Shown here: in pieces, positions 41,673 through 51,742 of the stretch
Numbering within the stretch: position 1 is the stretch's first letter
Layout: each line of letters starts with the position of its first letter
Assembly: GCA_022241475.1 (NCBI GenBank)
Contig: JAKOMT010000004.1
Span: forward strand, 199,393-263,392
Source of the DNA: Microvirga sp.
Lineage (GTDB): Bacteria; Pseudomonadota; Alphaproteobacteria; Rhizobiales; Beijerinckiaceae
Length of the DNA: 64,000 nucleotides
Direction of reading: 5' to 3'
Position numbers and translations under genes: made by a program
Notes under the pieces: generated by a model
Told to the model about the DNA's origin: nothing
Database searches by the model: none
Seen by the model: only the letters and a program-made list of their open reading frames with translations

Positions 41673-43637
41673 TCACGCATCCTTCGGCGCGTAGAGCTTC
41701 GGAATTCGGTCGATCGCGCGGATCGCTTCGTCGAAATCGAGATTGATGAGCTGGGCGTATTCGCGGATCGATTTCCAGCGCGGCTGGTTGTCCCGCTCGA
41801 CGAGCGCGAGGGCCCGCTCGCGCGTGATCTGGCCCTCGCGGATCTGGTTCGATCGGAAGGTGTCGTGCTCGGAGAAGCCCGCGACGCTCGTGTAGATGTA
41901 GTTGTAGAAGGCCGCTGTGCCGTCGCCGATGCGCCAGGTGCACTGGGTGTCCTCCGCGAGCTCCCAGTCGTAGCCGTTGATCAGCACGTCGTCGATCTCC
42001 TCCTCGTTCCACTCGACATAGTCGAAGAGGTAGAGGTGATCCTGGTTGATCCCGTAATAGGAAACGAAGGCCCAGGCCGTGTCGGGGATCGAGCGGTTGA
42101 TGTAGCGCGGGTTGGCGATATAGCGCTTGCCGTATTCCATCAGCATCTGCGCCTTGCGGCCCAGCCCGAAGCTCGAAGGCTGGTTGAAGCCCGATGTCTG
42201 CGGCGCGATGTCGAGGAAGCCGAGCTTGAAATCGGTCTTCTCGAGCTGGTTCGTGCAGAACACCATCAGCGGGATGCCGGTCTGCTTGATCAGCGCGTTT
42301 GCGTACCAGAAGAACTGCTTGTCGCCCGCCATGAACAGCGGAATGATTCCCAGATCGGGCTTCTTCAGCCACGCCTCGACGTTGCGGCGGATGTTGGCGC
42401 GCTTCTGCTTGATGTCCGCCGAGATCCAGATGTGCTCGATCCCGAGCTTGCCGCACATGCGCGCCTGGTTGCGCCGCGCGAGATCGGTCACCATCCCCCA
42501 ATCGTAGCTGAAGGTGATCGGCTGCATGCCGTACTTCTCCTTCAGGAGATGCAGGCCGTAGGAGCTGTCGCGACCGCCCGAGAAGGCGACGACGCAATCG
42601 GGGGACTTCCCGTCGCCGCGGAACTTCGCCAGATACTCCTCGAGATCGCTTTCGGGGCGCTTCACCCAGGGCTCGTGCGTGTGGCAATAATTGCACACCC
42701 CGTCGGCGTCATAGGCGATATAGGGCATCGTCTCCGGCAGGATGCAGCGCGTGCAGCGGCGCATTCCCGCGCGCGCGAGCTTGAGCCGGTAGGCCTTCTC
42801 CTCGATGTTGCGCTGTGTCGCGAGCATCGGGCTGAGCTGCGGCGCGGCGACCCCGTCGGCGAAGGCGAATTCGTCGACGGCGATGCGCGTGAGATCGACC
42901 GCCATGCCGCGCCCGGCCGTGAGCTGGCGGACGGCGACGCCCTCGAAGCCGGGGATGGTCTGGCCTCCCGCGGTGAGCTTCTGGCAGATCCACTTCTCCG
43001 AGGCGAAGAAGAAGGCGTCGCCCGCCCGCGAGACGCAGTAATGCACCGAGCCGGTGTTGGTGCCGAGCAGGAGCTCGTTCGTGCCCCGGATGAATAACGC
43101 TACCGAGGTCTCGCCGTAGACGTCGCCGAAGACGCCCGCCAGCGCCGCGCGCGGCGTGTCGCCCGCCGCGATGCGCTTGTGCATCAGAGCGGCGATGACC
43201 TCGGTGTCGACCTCGGCGCGCGGGGTGACATCTGGGTTTTCGGCCCAGAGCTTCTCCCAATTGGTCACGATGCCGTTATGGACGATGACAATGTCGTCGC
43301 GCCAGACAGGCTGGTTGTTGGCGTCGATGCCCTGCAGGCCGTTCGTAACGAGGCGCGCATGGCCGATCGCCGCTAGGCTCTCTTGATCGGCGCGGCCCTC
43401 AAAGAAGCCATCGCTGCCGCGCGCAACGGCGCGTTCGTAATCGGGCGTGCGCAGCATCGCCTCGGCCGACACCGAATCCTTATGGACCACGATCTCGGCG
43501 CCGTTCGCCAGTGCGATGCCTGCCGCTTCCTTGCCGCGGCTCTGCGAAAGCAAAAATAGGCTGCGGACAGCCTTGCTCCAGGCCGCGCGGTCAAGGTTCC
43601 GCGAGGAGGTCGTGACGAGGCCGAAAATGCCGCACAT
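41673..43637 (-). CDS. Fused class II glutaminase / N-acetyl-sugar amidotransferase (WbpG/PseA-like)
   Basis: A 654-residue fusion. Residues 1-260 are an Ntn-type glutaminase: nucleophile Cys2 in MCGIFG, SRGKEAAG, Arg95 in GHARLVTNG, HNGIVTN (119-125) and EVDTEVI, like the first domain of GlmS or PurF. Residues 290-654 match the WbpG/PseA N-acetyl-sugar amidotransferase: CTRC (295-298) and CNYC (315-318), probably a zinc site, and the PP-loop SGGRDSS (353-359) for ATP activation. Known WbpG-type enzymes take ammonia from HisH- and HisF-like partners to form acetamidino groups. Here the ammonia source appears built in. Neighbouring WbpA-, WbpB- and WbpD-like genes suggest a 2,3-diacetamido uronic acid as substrate. 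Confidence 0.88.
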   Translation of the reverse strand: MCGIFGLVTTSSRNLDRAAWSKAVRSLFLLSQSRGKEAAGIALANGAEIVVHKDSVSAEAMLRTPDYERAVARGSDGFFEGRADQESLAAIGHARLVTNGLQGIDANNQPVWRDDIVIVHNGIVTNWEKLWAENPDVTPRAEVDTEVIAALMHKRIAAGDTPRAALAGVFGDVYGETSVALFIRGTNELLLGTNTGSVHYCVSRAGDAFFFASEKWICQKLTAGGQTIPGFEGVAVRQLTAGRGMAVDLTRIAVDEFAFADGVAAPQLSPMLATQRNIEEKAYRLKLARAGMRRCTRCILPETMPYIAYDADGVCNYCHTHEPWVKRPESDLEEYLAKFRGDGKSPDCVVAFSGGRDSSYGLHLLKEKYGMQPITFSYDWGMVTDLARRNQARMCGKLGIEHIWISADIKQKRANIRRNVEAWLKKPDLGIIPLFMAGDKQFFWYANALIKQTGIPLMVFCTNQLEKTDFKLGFLDIAPQTSGFNQPSSFGLGRKAQMLMEYGKRYIANPRYINRSIPDTAWAFVSYYGINQDHLYLFDYVEWNEEEIDDVLINGYDWELAEDTQCTWRIGDGTAAFYNYIYTSVAGFSEHDTFRSNQIREGQITRERALALVERDNQPRWKSIREYAQLINLDFDEAIRAIDRIPKLYAPKDA

Positions 43638-43950
43638 GTGGAGAAAGCCTGCTTCGATCGCTTCGGAAGATATCGAGACCCGTCTCTTCGCCTATCTCGC
43701 GTCGGAACTCAACCTCGCGGCTTCGTCGAACGCCAAAGGAAGAGGGGCGCAAACGCCTAGTCGGCGATTGATGAACATATGAACAATTCTCGCGCTTGAG
43801 GTCGGATGGGCTGCATGCTGATGGGATGACACGGCTTCGCCGCGACTGCGGAAGCGCAGCGGGAGGCGTCGTATCATTGACAAAATTCGACCTAAGCAGC
43901 TATGCAATTCAGAGTAACGTCTACGGCATACAATTCAGAGTTTTTACAAG
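43638..43950. other. Intergenic promoter region of the AT-rich 517-residue gene
   Basis: No gene is visible. The right half turns AT-rich and holds a promoter (see 43877-43905) and a direct repeat CAATTCAGAGT at 43905-43915 and 43931-43941, 26 bases apart. The left half also serves as the leader of the divergent amidotransferase gene, for which I see no clear promoter. Confidence 0.45.
43877..43905 (+). promoter_or_regulatory. Predicted promoter of the 517-residue gene
   Basis: TTGACA (43877-43882), 17-base spacer, CTATGC (43900-43905). The -35 matches the consensus exactly and the spacing is ideal. One copy of a CAATTCAGAGT repeat starts at the last base of the -10, the second lies just downstream of the likely start, which would suit repression. 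Confidence 0.55.
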
Positions 43951-45504
43951 ATGAGATCGCTGACACGGATACTACTTCCTGCGATTATGATCGCAGCCTG
44001 CGTTGACAGCGGCGCTGTGCGCGCGGTGGAAGCGGATTTATTCGATCTGGAAGTCTCACTCTTATTGGATAGACTGCCTGTAGTCGAGCCATTGGGTACT
44101 ATATTTCAGTTAAGTGATGATGATATAGTCTATGCGGGCGCGGGATTTGTTTATGCGAATAATACCAATCAAATATCAAATAATTCAGCTTTGACATTTT
44201 TCGTCAGAAAAAAAGATAGAGATGTCACAATTTCAGATCTTGGTCAGCCGTTTGATAGAAGTGTAGCCTTTCATTTGACGACATTTCAGGGAAATCTTTA
44301 TGCAATACCATATAACACGCGAGGCGTGGGTGCCAAATTGTTTAATAAAGAAGGAAATTTTTGGGAATCAGTAAATAATATCGCGCCCGAATCTGAATCA
44401 ATGATTGCTTCATTCCAGCCCTCTGGCGGTTCAATTATTGAATTTAGGTCGGGCCCGAATCGTATCAAGATCAGCAACGATTACTATGATATCGATCATA
44501 TCGGAAGAGATGATATTGTATTTAATGCTTTTATTAACAAAAATAGAGCTTTTATTTACGCGCTTAAGAATACCGAAATTGATAGGATTACCACGTCGCA
44601 TTTCTATGTGTGCAATATATTATGGTCTGAGAAAAAATTGGACGAATGTTCGATCTCTGGCGATATTGGCCGCTTTTGGTTCTATACATCAATTCCCCAA
44701 GATGACGGTATATTCGTGTTTGGCTCACGCGGTGAAGTGTTTGATGTAAGTAATGATGGAAATGTAAATGTGATAAATGGTCGATCAGAAATAAGTTATC
44801 AAATTTATGCTTCTCTCAGATATGGATCGACATTTTTACTGGGCCAGTATCCATCAGGAAATCTGAAAAGTTTAATGCGCGGGGCTTTGTTGGCGCCAGT
44901 CATACCTGAGATTGGTGCTCAAGCTTGTAGTGAGCCGCATGGTCGCGAAGCGCAGAGTTTAAGTATCTGGGGCGGTGAGGTAGCTGTTGGTATGTGGCCT
45001 TGGGGTGAGGTTTGGACAGGGCGACCTGGTCGCGACTGGACGATGGCTGCACGTGTCTTCCAGCATCCGGAGCAGCCATGCGGCGCGGTGCCATTTGCGA
45101 AATTGCTGGAGGATGAAGGTGAAGTCTATAATGCTCTTGGCCAAAGGATATTTGGATTCGCGAACTGGGCCAATGGACTTGCCGTCAGTACCTATCTTAA
45201 GCATCCGTCTCTAAGTGATCATCTTGATTTGCTTCCAGGGGTTGCGCAGGAAGAATATGGGCGTGTTTTATTATTGGAGAGGGATTACGAAATTACATGC
45301 GATATAAATCTGGAATCCGATATGAATTTTAGATTCAAAATATATAAAGAAAAAATGTCAATTTACTCAAATGATGAAGAAGTTTGTTCGAGGCCCATCG
45401 ATCCAGATCAGCTAGGTGATAGCTTGGCGCAAGGCAATATGCAGTACGGAAATGGTGTTTGGGGCAAGGCATCGGGTGCGCTCTTGCAAATTAGTAAGCG
45501 ATAG
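43951..45504 (+). CDS. AT-rich exported protein of unknown function
   Basis: A 517-residue protein I do not recognise. A signal peptide is likely (MRSLTRILLPAIMIAACVDSGAVRA, residues 1-25). The rest is rich in short beta-like segments with Gly and aromatic residues (ISDLGQPFDRSVAFHLTTFQGNLYAI, DGIFVFGSRGEVFDVSNDGNVNVI), which would suit a beta-propeller. Five Cys occur after the signal region, possibly in disulfides. Codon use is strikingly AT-rich in its first two thirds compared with the genes on both sides, a strong sign of recent acquisition. It stands alone on the plus strand inside a minus-strand glycan cluster. Secretion and context suggest a cell-surface role, but none is shown. Confidence 0.7.
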   Translation: MRSLTRILLPAIMIAACVDSGAVRAVEADLFDLEVSLLLDRLPVVEPLGTIFQLSDDDIVYAGAGFVYANNTNQISNNSALTFFVRKKDRDVTISDLGQPFDRSVAFHLTTFQGNLYAIPYNTRGVGAKLFNKEGNFWESVNNIAPESESMIASFQPSGGSIIEFRSGPNRIKISNDYYDIDHIGRDDIVFNAFINKNRAFIYALKNTEIDRITTSHFYVCNILWSEKKLDECSISGDIGRFWFYTSIPQDDGIFVFGSRGEVFDVSNDGNVNVINGRSEISYQIYASLRYGSTFLLGQYPSGNLKSLMRGALLAPVIPEIGAQACSEPHGREAQSLSIWGGEVAVGMWPWGEVWTGRPGRDWTMAARVFQHPEQPCGAVPFAKLLEDEGEVYNALGQRIFGFANWANGLAVSTYLKHPSLSDHLDLLPGVAQEEYGRVLLLERDYEITCDINLESDMNFRFKIYKEKMSIYSNDEEVCSRPIDPDQLGDSLAQGNMQYGNGVWGKASGALLQISKR

Positions 45505-45532
45505 CATCCGATCGGATTGATCCGGTTCTTCC

Positions 45533-48500
45533 TCAGGGCTCCAGCAGTGAGCGATAGGCCCAGACGGCGCTCTGCATCTCCCAAGGCGCGCTGATCCGCG
45601 CGTACGTCAGCGCGACGTCCCGCTCGAGGCGGACGGCTTCGCCGCGCCGCGCCAGCTCGTAGGAGGCGAAGGGATATAGAAGCCCTTTCTCGGTCAGGCT
45701 GCGGACCGCGACGAGCGCGTTCTCGGCGGTGGGGTAGGGCAGGTGGTCCGCTCCGGCGAGCAGCGCCATCGCGTCGATGGTGCGGAACGAGATCCACGCG
45801 CGGATCTTGTCGCCGGGATAGGAGGGCCGGTTCGTCGACACGCCGTCCTCCTCGCTCCAGCCGTCATGGGCGACGCCCCACCAGTAATCCCAGACTCCGT
45901 TACCGGGCAGGGCGCCCATCGGCGCGATGCGCGTCGCAAAATGGTCGAGGATCTCCACGGCCGCCGCCCGGGCCTGCGGGCAGGCCTCCACCGAGCCCGT
46001 GCGAAGCACGGCGTAAGCCCATTCGTTCTGATGGTTGAACGGAACCGCGAGGCCGTCGAACGAGAACTGCGAACCCTTCGGCCAGCGCAGATGCGCTGCG
46101 CCGCGCGACATCCAGCGTGCGGGCTCGCCGCCTCGGGCGAGAACCTCGATATGGCCATCGAGGCAATGCACGGCGCGTCGTACATCCTCGTGGGCCGGGG
46201 ACCGCGCCCCGCGGGCGATCTCCGTGACGTAGCGGTCCATCAGCAGGAGCAGACGGCTCGTCTGGACGGCGAACAGCGCCGGGCTGCGGTCGACCGTGAA
46301 GGCCTGCGTGGCGTAAAGGCCCTCGCGCCAGTGCCGCTCGAGCCAGACCATCTCGAGGTCGAGGCGCGTGCGGATCTGCTGCGCCTGCCCGCCGAAGGCT
46401 TCGCGCATGGCCTCGTCGGCGTCGATCAGCAGCAGGAGATCGATGAGTCCGTTCAGATAATAGATCTGCGACCAGGGAATCCGCCCTTCCTCGTTGCCGA
46501 TCCCGAACTCCATCAGGCCCGTCTGTTGCGCCCGTGTCGCGTCGAAGGCGAACATTCGGGCGAAATCGGCGGGCGCGCGGGCGTATTCGACGGACAGCGC
46601 GTCCTCGCGCAGCGCAAGCGCGAAGGGAACGCCGTCGCGCTCCAGCGCCGGCGCGGAAAGGCCCGCCGGGGCGCTCACGAAAAACGGGCCGTTCGCCTTC
46701 GCCCGGCTCGCGCAGAGGATGGCGGGGCCGCGCGGCGTCGCGATCGCCTCGACCGCCCGCACGCAGTCGGGAATGCGGCGGTGGCTCAGAACGCCCTCGC
46801 GCGACAGGCTCGCCTCGATCACGCCTGCGACGATCGAGACGTTCTCGTCGTGAGGCGCGAGGAAAACGGCCGGGATCATCTCGTAGGTGCCGCCCGCCGG
46901 GTCCTCGAAAGAGGGCAGGACGACGGCTTTGCCGACGGGGGCGAGCCCGTCGGGGTCGGCGTCGAAGACGAAGACGGCGTTCGTCTGCGCGACGTTGTCG
47001 TAGAGCGCGAGATGGAGGCGCCCGCCATGGACGAGGGAGGCCCTGTAGATCGGGTGCGCGCCGCCTTCTCCGCGCGGCACGGCCATGCGGGCCGTGCGGG
47101 CGCCGTCGCGATCCCGCAATTCGATCGTCAGGCCGTTCTCTCCCATCGTCCTGACGATCGCCGCCTCGCCCTCGCCGAAGGGATGCGTCGCGATGGGGAT
47201 TTCGCCGCGATCGAACAGCACGTCCGGCCGGCCGATCTGGCGCAGCAGGAATTGCGCCGGATCGAGGCCGTTCGTCATCAGCCGCGCCCGGACAGGGCCC
47301 GGCTGCGACGGCGAGGCGAAGGGCGTCTCCACCAGACCGTCTCGCAGGCCCGCCGTTCCCTCGGCGGCGCCGTCCCAAGCGAGCGGTTCGCTGCGGGCGC
47401 CCCCCCGCGCGCCGTTGCGGTCCTCCCACAGCTTGCAGGCCACCGCCCCGCGGTAGAGGTAGGCCTCGTATTCGTTGACGACGAGCGGGTCGACGAAATC
47501 TGCGCCGACCGGATACTTGAGGAAGCCTTCGTCGCCGACGCGGTATTTCGGGATGTCCGAGGCGAAGACGGGTCCGAGATCGGCGATCTGCGGGTTGTTG
47601 CAGGCCAGCGTCATCGCCATGCCGATGTCGTAGGTCCGCGCCATCCGGTCGATGTTGTCCTGAAGGCGCGGCCAGCCGCGAACGTATCCGAGCTCCGGGT
47701 CGTGGAACTCGCGCAGATGCGCGACGATCGCCTCGATGTCGAACTCGGCCGCGAGCCGGCCGCCATAGGCCGCGTATTTCAGCACGCCGTCCACGATATA
47801 GCTCGCGTGCGGCAGGTCGTTGGCGACGTTCTCCTGGATCGAATAGGTCCAGTGCCAGGAGCCGGTCTCGGGATTGACCCGCTTCTGGTCGAGGAGCGCG
47901 CGAGCCGTCGCGTCCGCCGTGTCGGCGAGCTTTCGCCCGAAATCCGCGTCCGGCGCGATCCGGCTGAAGCGTTGCAGCTGCCCCGCGAGATAGGCGGCCG
48001 GGTTGAAGGTGTCGTAGACGCGGTCCCAGACGAGGAGCGAATAGGGCGCCATCCCGGACGGAGAGCGCATCTCCGGCTGCGTGTACGGGACGAGCGACTG
48101 CGCCACGACGGTGATGATCTCGTCGCCCGGCGCGGTCGGGTCCGCCTCCATCCAGGTCAACAGCGCGTCGACGACGATGGCCGTCGAGATGGTGTACTCC
48201 GTATCCGCTGGGTTCTCGGAGCCGTCGCCATAGGCGTCCCAGGCGATCGGGACGCCCCAGCCGACGACCCCGTCGTCGTTGACGTCGGCGTTGTCAAGAA
48301 GCCAGCGGCCGGCCACGGCGCTCAGGTCGGACAGATCTGGGCGCAGGCCGTGGCGCCGCCGCTCGACCTCCGCCAGAAGGATCTTCGCGTAGGATTTCGG
48401 GATGTGGACGGCGCCGTAGCCGGGATAATCGGCCGCGCCATATCCAGGGCGGTCCGGCTCGAAGCGCGCATGAAGTTCGGAGATCAGCGTCGCGTTGTCG

Positions 48501-48628
48501 ATCGGCTCGGGAGGGGCAGGGGCCGCCGCCTCCTGCTCCGCGCCGCAGGCCGAAAGTGCCAGCGGCAGCGCGAGAAGGACGGCGTGGCTCGCCTTTCTGA
48601 TCATCGAGGACTTCGCGTTCGGACGCAT
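45533..48628 (-). CDS. Large lipoprotein with two alpha-helical barrel-like regions, unknown function
   Basis: A 1031-residue protein with a lipoprotein signal (lipobox LSAC, Cys28). Two helix-rich regions, about residues 50-440 and 690-1031, have the look of (alpha/alpha) toroids found in polysaccharide lyases, epimerases and glycosidases: SGMAPYSLLVWDRVYDTFNPAAYLAGQLQRF and the late GLMEFGIGNEEGRIPWSQIYYLNGLIDLLLL. Between them a beta-rich part (480-690) resembles a beta-propeller or sandwich. No catalytic motif could be assigned. It sits between the AT-rich gene and wbpD/B/A-like genes, so acting on the surface glycan is plausible. ATG 48628 has AAGGGAG upstream; ATG 48604 is the alternative. 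Confidence 0.65.
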   Translation of the reverse strand: MRPNAKSSMIRKASHAVLLALPLALSACGAEQEAAAPAPPEPIDNATLISELHARFEPDRPGYGAADYPGYGAVHIPKSYAKILLAEVERRRHGLRPDLSDLSAVAGRWLLDNADVNDDGVVGWGVPIAWDAYGDGSENPADTEYTISTAIVVDALLTWMEADPTAPGDEIITVVAQSLVPYTQPEMRSPSGMAPYSLLVWDRVYDTFNPAAYLAGQLQRFSRIAPDADFGRKLADTADATARALLDQKRVNPETGSWHWTYSIQENVANDLPHASYIVDGVLKYAAYGGRLAAEFDIEAIVAHLREFHDPELGYVRGWPRLQDNIDRMARTYDIGMAMTLACNNPQIADLGPVFASDIPKYRVGDEGFLKYPVGADFVDPLVVNEYEAYLYRGAVACKLWEDRNGARGGARSEPLAWDGAAEGTAGLRDGLVETPFASPSQPGPVRARLMTNGLDPAQFLLRQIGRPDVLFDRGEIPIATHPFGEGEAAIVRTMGENGLTIELRDRDGARTARMAVPRGEGGAHPIYRASLVHGGRLHLALYDNVAQTNAVFVFDADPDGLAPVGKAVVLPSFEDPAGGTYEMIPAVFLAPHDENVSIVAGVIEASLSREGVLSHRRIPDCVRAVEAIATPRGPAILCASRAKANGPFFVSAPAGLSAPALERDGVPFALALREDALSVEYARAPADFARMFAFDATRAQQTGLMEFGIGNEEGRIPWSQIYYLNGLIDLLLLIDADEAMREAFGGQAQQIRTRLDLEMVWLERHWREGLYATQAFTVDRSPALFAVQTSRLLLLMDRYVTEIARGARSPAHEDVRRAVHCLDGHIEVLARGGEPARWMSRGAAHLRWPKGSQFSFDGLAVPFNHQNEWAYAVLRTGSVEACPQARAAAVEILDHFATRIAPMGALPGNGVWDYWWGVAHDGWSEEDGVSTNRPSYPGDKIRAWISFRTIDAMALLAGADHLPYPTAENALVAVRSLTEKGLLYPFASYELARRGEAVRLERDVALTYARISAPWEMQSAVWAYRSLLEP

Positions 48629-48680
48629 CCGGGCTCCCTTGCGTTCGGAGCGGCCGGAGGCGTCCGCCGCTTCGGTTCGA

Positions 48681-49313
48681 TCATTCCGCGCCGTCGGGGC
48701 GGGGCGGCTCAGTCATCGGTTCGAGGGTTCCTGTTTCCGTCTCGCGGTAGCGCTCGCCCGTGCGCGGGCAGAGGAGGTCCGGCCCGAGACGCTCTCCCTC
48801 ACGGCTCATCCAGCCGATGCGGCGGGCGGGAACGCCCGCCATCAGCGCGTAGTCGGGCACGTCCGCCGTGACGACGGCGCCGGCCGCGATGAAGCAATAG
48901 GCTCCGAGCGTGTGGCCGCAGACGATGGTGGCGTTCGCGCCGATGCTCGCGCCGCGCTTGACGAGCGTGCGGCGGAATTCGCTCTTGCGGCTGACGAAGG
49001 CGCGCGGGTTGTTGACGTTGGTGAAAACGCAGGACGGGCCGCAGAATACGCCGTCCTCCAGCTCGACGCCGGCGTAGAGCGCCACGTTGTTCTGAATCTT
49101 GCAGCCGTCGCCCACGCGCACGTCCGGGCCGATCATCACGTTCTGGCCGATGATGCAGCCCGCCCCGACCTCGACGCGCGGCAGGATGTGGACGTAATGC
49201 CAGAGTCTCGAGCCGGGGCCGATCGAGACCTCGTCGTCGACATAGGACGATTCATGGATCGCGACGTCGGGAAAGCGCGGATCGCCGCGCATCTGGTCGG
49301 CGACGCTCGCCAT
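48681..49313 (-). CDS. Hexapeptide N-acetyltransferase, WbpD-like
   Basis: A 210-residue left-handed beta-helix acetyltransferase. Repeats run from about residue 18 to 165: [81 protein letters not shown]. The [19 protein letters not shown] and FTNV(N)NPRA segments are characteristic of WbpD/WlbB, which acetylate the 3-amino group of UDP-2-acetamido-3-amino uronic acid. It follows the WbpB-like gene by 4 bases, as in wbp and wlb clusters. The C-terminal tail of about 45 residues is variable. Confidence 0.9.
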   Translation of the reverse strand: MASVADQMRGDPRFPDVAIHESSYVDDEVSIGPGSRLWHYVHILPRVEVGAGCIIGQNVMIGPDVRVGDGCKIQNNVALYAGVELEDGVFCGPSCVFTNVNNPRAFVSRKSEFRRTLVKRGASIGANATIVCGHTLGAYCFIAAGAVVTADVPDYALMAGVPARRIGWMSREGERLGPDLLCPRTGERYRETETGTLEPMTEPPRPDGAE

Positions 49314-49317
49314 CGGA

Positions 49318-50292
<975 letters not shown>

Positions 50293-51660
50293 TCAGGCCT
50301 TGACGACTTTGTCGCTGAACACGCCGGCCCGCTGGCAGGCGTTGCGCGTGTCGACGACGATCGCGGCCGCGTCGACCAGCGCGCGATAGTCGACCGCGTC
50401 GTGATCGGTCGCGATCAGGACCGCGTCGAAGCCGGCGATCGCCTCCGCGTCCAGCGCGATCGAACGCCGTCCGGTGAGTTCGGCGTGTTCGCGCGTGGGC
50501 GGGATCACCGGAATATGCGGATCATGGAAGGCGACCACCGCGCCGCGCTCCTCGAGCAGTTCGGCGAGCTTCAGCGACGGGCTCTCGCGCATGTCGTCGA
50601 CGTTCTTCTTGTAGGCGATCCCGATGAGGAGGACGCGCGCGCCGGACAGGCCGCGCCCTGCCCGACGGTCGAGCGCCTCCGCGAGGCGGCCGACCACGTG
50701 ATAGGGCATCCGCGTGTTGATTTCGCCGGCGAGCTCGATGAAGCGCGTGGCGATGTCGTATTCGCGGGCCTTCCACGTCAGATAGAACGGGTCGATGGGG
50801 ATGCAGTGACCGCCGAGACCCGGCCCCGGGTAGAAGGGCATGAAACCGAAAGGCTTAGTCTTCGCCGCGTCGATCACCTCCCAGATGTCGATGCCCATGG
50901 CGTCGTAGACGACCTTCAGTTCGTTGACGAGGGCGATGTTCACCGAGCGGAAGATGTTCTCCGTCAGTTTCACGGCCTCGGCCGTCGCGGCGCTGGAGAC
51001 TGGCACCGTCGTCACGACGATCTGCGAGTAGAGCGCGTCCGCGAGCGCGGTCGCCGCCTCGCCTTCCCCGCCGACCACTTTCGGGATCGTGGAGGTGCCG
51101 AAATCCGGATTGCCGGGATCCTCCCGCTCGGGGGAGAAGGCGAGGAAGAAGTCGACGCCGCTCTTCAGCCCGGCGCGCTCCAGGATGGGCTTGATGATCT
51201 GGTCCGTCGTGCCGGGATAGGTGGTAGATTCCAATACGATCAGCTGCCCGCGCCGCAGCCGCCCGGCGATAGCGTGAGCGGTGCTCTCGACGAACGACAG
51301 ATCCGGCTCGCGATGCTTCGTAAGCGGCGTCGGCACGGCGATGAGTACGGCGTCCGGCTCGCCGAGCCGGTTGAAGTCGGCGGTCGCTTCGAATCCGCCC
51401 TGCCCGACGGCGGCGGCGACACTCGCGGCGGGAATGTGCTTGATGAAGCTTTCGCCGCGATTGATCTGGGCGACGCGGGCCTCGTCGATGTCGAAGCCGA
51501 GAACCCTGAAGCCGGCGCGTTGCGCCGTCAGGGCCAGTGGGATTCCGACATAGCCAAGCCCGATGATGCCGATGGTCGCGACGCGATCAGTATATCGTTT
51601 GAGCAGCTCGGAGACGTCAGCCGTATGAGCGGCGCCGTCAGAAGGGACATTCGCCTGCAT
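50293..51660 (-). CDS. UDP-N-acetylglucosamine 6-dehydrogenase, WbpA/TviB-type
   Basis: A 455-residue nucleotide-sugar dehydrogenase that oxidises C6 of a UDP-HexNAc twice to give the uronic acid, using NAD. Key parts: TIGIIGLGYVGIPLAL (NAD-binding, residues about 29-44), VPTPLTKHREPDLSFVE, the Glu/Thr-rich STTYPGTT, and the catalytic Cys in GLGGHCIPIDPFYL (about residue 275). The pattern VPTPL plus HCIPIDP is of the WbpA/WecC/TviB group rather than UDP-glucose dehydrogenase. It is the first gene of a wbpA-B-D run. Confidence 0.92.
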   Translation of the reverse strand: MQANVPSDGAAHTADVSELLKRYTDRVATIGIIGLGYVGIPLALTAQRAGFRVLGFDIDEARVAQINRGESFIKHIPAASVAAAVGQGGFEATADFNRLGEPDAVLIAVPTPLTKHREPDLSFVESTAHAIAGRLRRGQLIVLESTTYPGTTDQIIKPILERAGLKSGVDFFLAFSPEREDPGNPDFGTSTIPKVVGGEGEAATALADALYSQIVVTTVPVSSAATAEAVKLTENIFRSVNIALVNELKVVYDAMGIDIWEVIDAAKTKPFGFMPFYPGPGLGGHCIPIDPFYLTWKAREYDIATRFIELAGEINTRMPYHVVGRLAEALDRRAGRGLSGARVLLIGIAYKKNVDDMRESPSLKLAELLEERGAVVAFHDPHIPVIPPTREHAELTGRRSIALDAEAIAGFDAVLIATDHDAVDYRALVDAAAIVVDTRNACQRAGVFSDKVVKA

Positions 51661-51742
51661 GAAGTTCCGCTACCCCCAGAACGCGTGACCTAACCATCCG
51701 TCCCCGGGAGACGAGGACGAACCGACTCGGCGGTCATTCGCT

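Noticed and set aside
45743..48871. 1042-residue open frame on the plus strand
   Set aside because: Antisense shadow of the lipoprotein gene, which has a signal peptide, lipobox and ribosome site; the plus-strand protein is Arg/Asp/Glu-rich with no domain.
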